NCBI RefSeq assembly: GCF_003594915.1
Contig: NZ_QZCS01000010.1
Location: 62,001-126,000, forward strand
DNA: 64,000 nt
Origin: Enterobacter chuandaensis
GTDB lineage: Bacteria > Pseudomonadota > Gammaproteobacteria > Enterobacterales > Enterobacteriaceae
Direction: 5' to 3'
Part shown: piece by piece, positions 61,406 through 64,000 of the stretch
How positions within the stretch are numbered: position 1 is the first letter of the stretch
Layout of the letters: each line of letters starts with the position of its first letter
Notes under the pieces: generated by a model
What the model was told of the DNA's origin: nothing
Databases searched by the model: none
What the model saw: the letters and a program-made list of their open reading frames with translations, nothing else
Made by a program: the position numbers and the translations under genes

Positions 61406-62875
61406 TTACATCATCACAACGTCGAACTGCTCCTGGTTATAGAGCGGTTCAATTTGTACTTTTACCTGTTTGCCGACAAAGATTTCCACTTCCGCCAGCG
61501 CGTGCGATTCTTCGCCTTTCAGCGCTTCAGCCACCGCAGGGGAAGCATAGACCAGAAAACGATCGGAGTCGTAGGCATGATGAACACGCACGATTTCACG
61601 CATAATTTCGTAGCAGACGGTCTCAACCGTCTTTACCGTTCCGCGTCCATGGCAGGTTGGGCATTCATTACACAGCACATGCTCAACGCTTTCACGGGTA
61701 CGCTTGCGCGTCATTTCCACCAGGCCCAGCTGTGAGAAACCGTTGATGCTGGTTTTCACGCGATCTTTACTTAGCGCCTGCTCCAGCGAGTGCAGCACGC
61801 GGCGGCGATGGTCTTCATTGCTCATATCGATGAAGTCGATGATGATAATGCCGCCGAGGTTGCGCAGACGAAGCTGGCGCGCAATCGCCTGCGTGGCTTC
61901 GATGTTGGTATTGAAGATGGTGTCATCCAGATTGCGATGGCCGACAAACGCGCCGGTGTTGATATCGACGGTGGTCATCGCTTCGGTCTGATCGATGATC
62001 AGATACCCGCCAGACTTCAGCTCAACCTTACGCTCCAGGGCTCGCTGGATCTCGTTTTCGACATCATAGAGATCGAAGATCGGCTGACGCCCGGTGTAAT
62101 GCTCCAGCAGGCCAGGCATTTCCGGGATGTACTCGGCGGTAAACTCCAGCAGCGCTTCATACGTCAGACGAGAGTCCACGCGAATACGGTCGAGCTGCGC
62201 ATCGGCAAAATCACGCAACACGCGCTGCGCCAGCGCCAGCTCCCCATACAACTGGTAGCGGGTCTGGTTGCGTTTTTTACGCTCCATCACTTTGGTCCAG
62301 ACGCGCTTCAGGTATGCCGCATCTGACGCCAGGTCTTCTTCGCTGATCCCTTCCGCGGCGGTACGGATAATAAATCCGCCCTGTTCATCGCAGTAAGCGC
62401 TGACCACTTTCTTCAGACGCTCGCGCTCGCTTTCGCTTTCAATACGTTGGGAAACGCCCACGTGCGACGCGCCGGGCATAAAGACCAGATAGCGGGAAGG
62501 TAAGGTGATGTCGGTGGTCAGACGGGCACCTTTGGTGCCAAGGGGATCTTTCACCACCTGCACCATTAAGTCCTGGCCCTGACGCACCAGCTCGGAAATG
62601 TCGCGCACGGCAAACTGTTTTTGCTCTTCGCCTGCGACGCACTCGGTGTGCGGCATGATATCGGAGGCATGTAAAAATGCCGCCTTATCCAGTCCAATAT
62701 CTACAAAAGCCGCCTGCATACCCGGCAGTACACGACTGACACGACCTTTGTAGATATTGCCTACTATTCCGCGCCGCGCTTCACGCTCAATATGAATTTC
62801 CTGAAGAATGCCACCATCAATATAGGCCACACGGGTTTCCGATGGCGTTACGTTTACCAACAATTCAGCCGTCAT
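61406..62875 (-). CDS. rng: Ribonuclease G
   Basis: The 489-residue endoribonuclease of the RNase E/G family has an N-terminal S1 domain (about residues 38-120), the DNase I-like catalytic core with the metal aspartates ([15 protein letters not shown]) and the zinc-link CPTCHGRG. It matures 16S rRNA 5' ends and degrades adhE and other mRNAs. I chose the ATG at 62875, as in E. coli. The start overlaps the yhdE stop by 11 bases. Confidence 0.98.
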   Translation of the reverse strand: MTAELLVNVTPSETRVAYIDGGILQEIHIEREARRGIVGNIYKGRVSRVLPGMQAAFVDIGLDKAAFLHASDIMPHTECVAGEEQKQFAVRDISELVRQGQDLMVQVVKDPLGTKGARLTTDITLPSRYLVFMPGASHVGVSQRIESESERERLKKVVSAYCDEQGGFIIRTAAEGISEEDLASDAAYLKRVWTKVMERKKRNQTRYQLYGELALAQRVLRDFADAQLDRIRVDSRLTYEALLEFTAEYIPEMPGLLEHYTGRQPIFDLYDVENEIQRALERKVELKSGGYLIIDQTEAMTTVDINTGAFVGHRNLDDTIFNTNIEATQAIARQLRLRNLGGIIIIDFIDMSNEDHRRRVLHSLEQALSKDRVKTSINGFSQLGLVEMTRKRTRESVEHVLCNECPTCHGRGTVKTVETVCYEIMREIVRVHHAYDSDRFLVYASPAVAEALKGEESHALAEVEIFVGKQVKVQIEPLYNQEQFDVVMM

Positions 62876-63458
62876 AATTATCCCTTCCCTCACGCAGTGA
62901 GTTAAAATTGCTCAGCAACTCATACGTTTCCACCAGCGGTAAGCCGACTACGGCGTGATAGCTGCCATTAATCTTCCTGACAAAACAGCCACCCAACCCT
63001 TGAATACCGTATGCACCTGCTTTATCCATCGGTTCACCGCTGGCAATGTAAGCGGCGATCTCATCGTCGGTAAGTACTCTGAACGTCACGTCCGTCACCA
63101 CCAGGCAATCCAGCACGTTTTGGCTGTCAGCCAGCGCGACGGCGGTCATCACCTGATGCGTTTGCCCGGACATTTTGCGCAGCATGCGCGCCGCATGTTC
63201 GCCGTCGCGCGGTTTCTCAAGCACTTCACCGTTAAGAATAACGATGGTATCTGCCCCCAGCACGGGGAGATCGCGTGGCACGCTGGCGACGCCAGCCTGC
63301 GCTTTCTCGCGCGCCAGACGAGAGACGTACTGCTGAGCACTTTCGCCCTCAGCACGTTTTTCTTCAATGCCGGTCACGATGCGTTCAAAAGAGACCCCTA
63401 ACTGCGTCAGGAGCTCCTGACGGCGCGGGGAGCCGGAAGCGAGATACAAAGACGTCAT
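62865..63458 (-). CDS. yhdE: YhdE, Maf-family nucleotide pyrophosphatase (dTTP/UTP)
   Basis: This 197-residue Maf/HAM1-fold protein starts [21 protein letters not shown] with the Maf signature SGSPRR. It carries [18 protein letters not shown] and [25 protein letters not shown]. Maf-family enzymes of this subgroup hydrolyse dTTP, UTP and modified pyrimidine nucleotides. It lies nine bases after mreD and overlaps rng by 11 bases. Confidence 0.97.
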   Translation of the reverse strand: MTSLYLASGSPRRQELLTQLGVSFERIVTGIEEKRAEGESAQQYVSRLAREKAQAGVASVPRDLPVLGADTIVILNGEVLEKPRDGEHAARMLRKMSGQTHQVMTAVALADSQNVLDCLVVTDVTFRVLTDDEIAAYIASGEPMDKAGAYGIQGLGGCFVRKINGSYHAVVGLPLVETYELLSNFNSLREGRDNYDG

Positions 63459-63467
63459 AGAAACCTT

Positions 63468-64000
<533 letters not shown>

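Overview
The window is chromosomal core sequence from a member of the Enterobacteriaceae close to, but distinct from, E. coli. Nearly every protein matches the E. coli K-12 family in length and motif, but several gene contents (a second yhcN copy, a GabD-type dehydrogenase beside aaeB, an ATP-type dihydroxyacetone kinase) and several gene junctions differ. Enterobacter, Leclercia or a related genus is the best guess. I see no tRNA, rRNA, insertion sequence, prophage gene or CRISPR array.

Layout. 1-2400: the rplU-rpmA-yhbE ribosomal operon, divergent from ispB. 2600-17330: a cell-envelope and nitrogen-PTS region, with sfsB, murA, ibaG, the phospholipid transporter mlaFEDCB, then yrbG-kdsD-kdsC-lptC-lptA-lptB-rpoN-hpf-ptsN-rapZ-npr, followed by mtgA and elbB on the other strand. 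17450-19900: the anaerobic sensor kinase arcB with the Hfq-dependent sRNA arcZ convergent to it. 20030-32430: a block that in E. coli K-12 sits elsewhere (about 96-97 min): lptG, lptF, pepA, holC, valS, yjgM, ahr, an ATP-type dihydroxyacetone kinase and yjgR. Here it separates arcB from yhcC, and its gene order is a cyclic permutation of the E. coli order. 32410-39930: yhcC and the glutamate synthase operon gltBD. 39950-48810: sspAB, rplM-rpsI, zapE, zapG, degQ, degS, mdh and argR. 49180-57480: two tandem yhcN genes, yhcO (barstar-like), a semialdehyde dehydrogenase, the aromatic-acid efflux genes aaeXAB with aaeR, and tldD. 57560-64000: yhdP, rng, yhdE, mreD and the last codons of mreC.

Functional themes. 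Lipopolysaccharide biogenesis is covered from Kdo precursor synthesis (kdsD, kdsC) through the export machine (lptABCFG). Phospholipid homeostasis is served by mlaBCDEF and yhdP. The rpoN cluster joins sigma-54, ribosome hibernation (hpf), the nitrogen PTS (ptsN, npr) and RapZ-controlled amino-sugar synthesis. ArcB, arcZ and the ArcA-box-bearing mdh promoter lie in the same window and belong to one respiratory-control circuit.

Most of the window is ordinary conserved core, and I did not find a convincing new defence or biosynthetic system. The points most worth checking are the transposed lptG-yjgR block and its junctions, a small basic upstream ORF before gltB that lies out of frame with it, and the accessory genes near aaeB and ahr.
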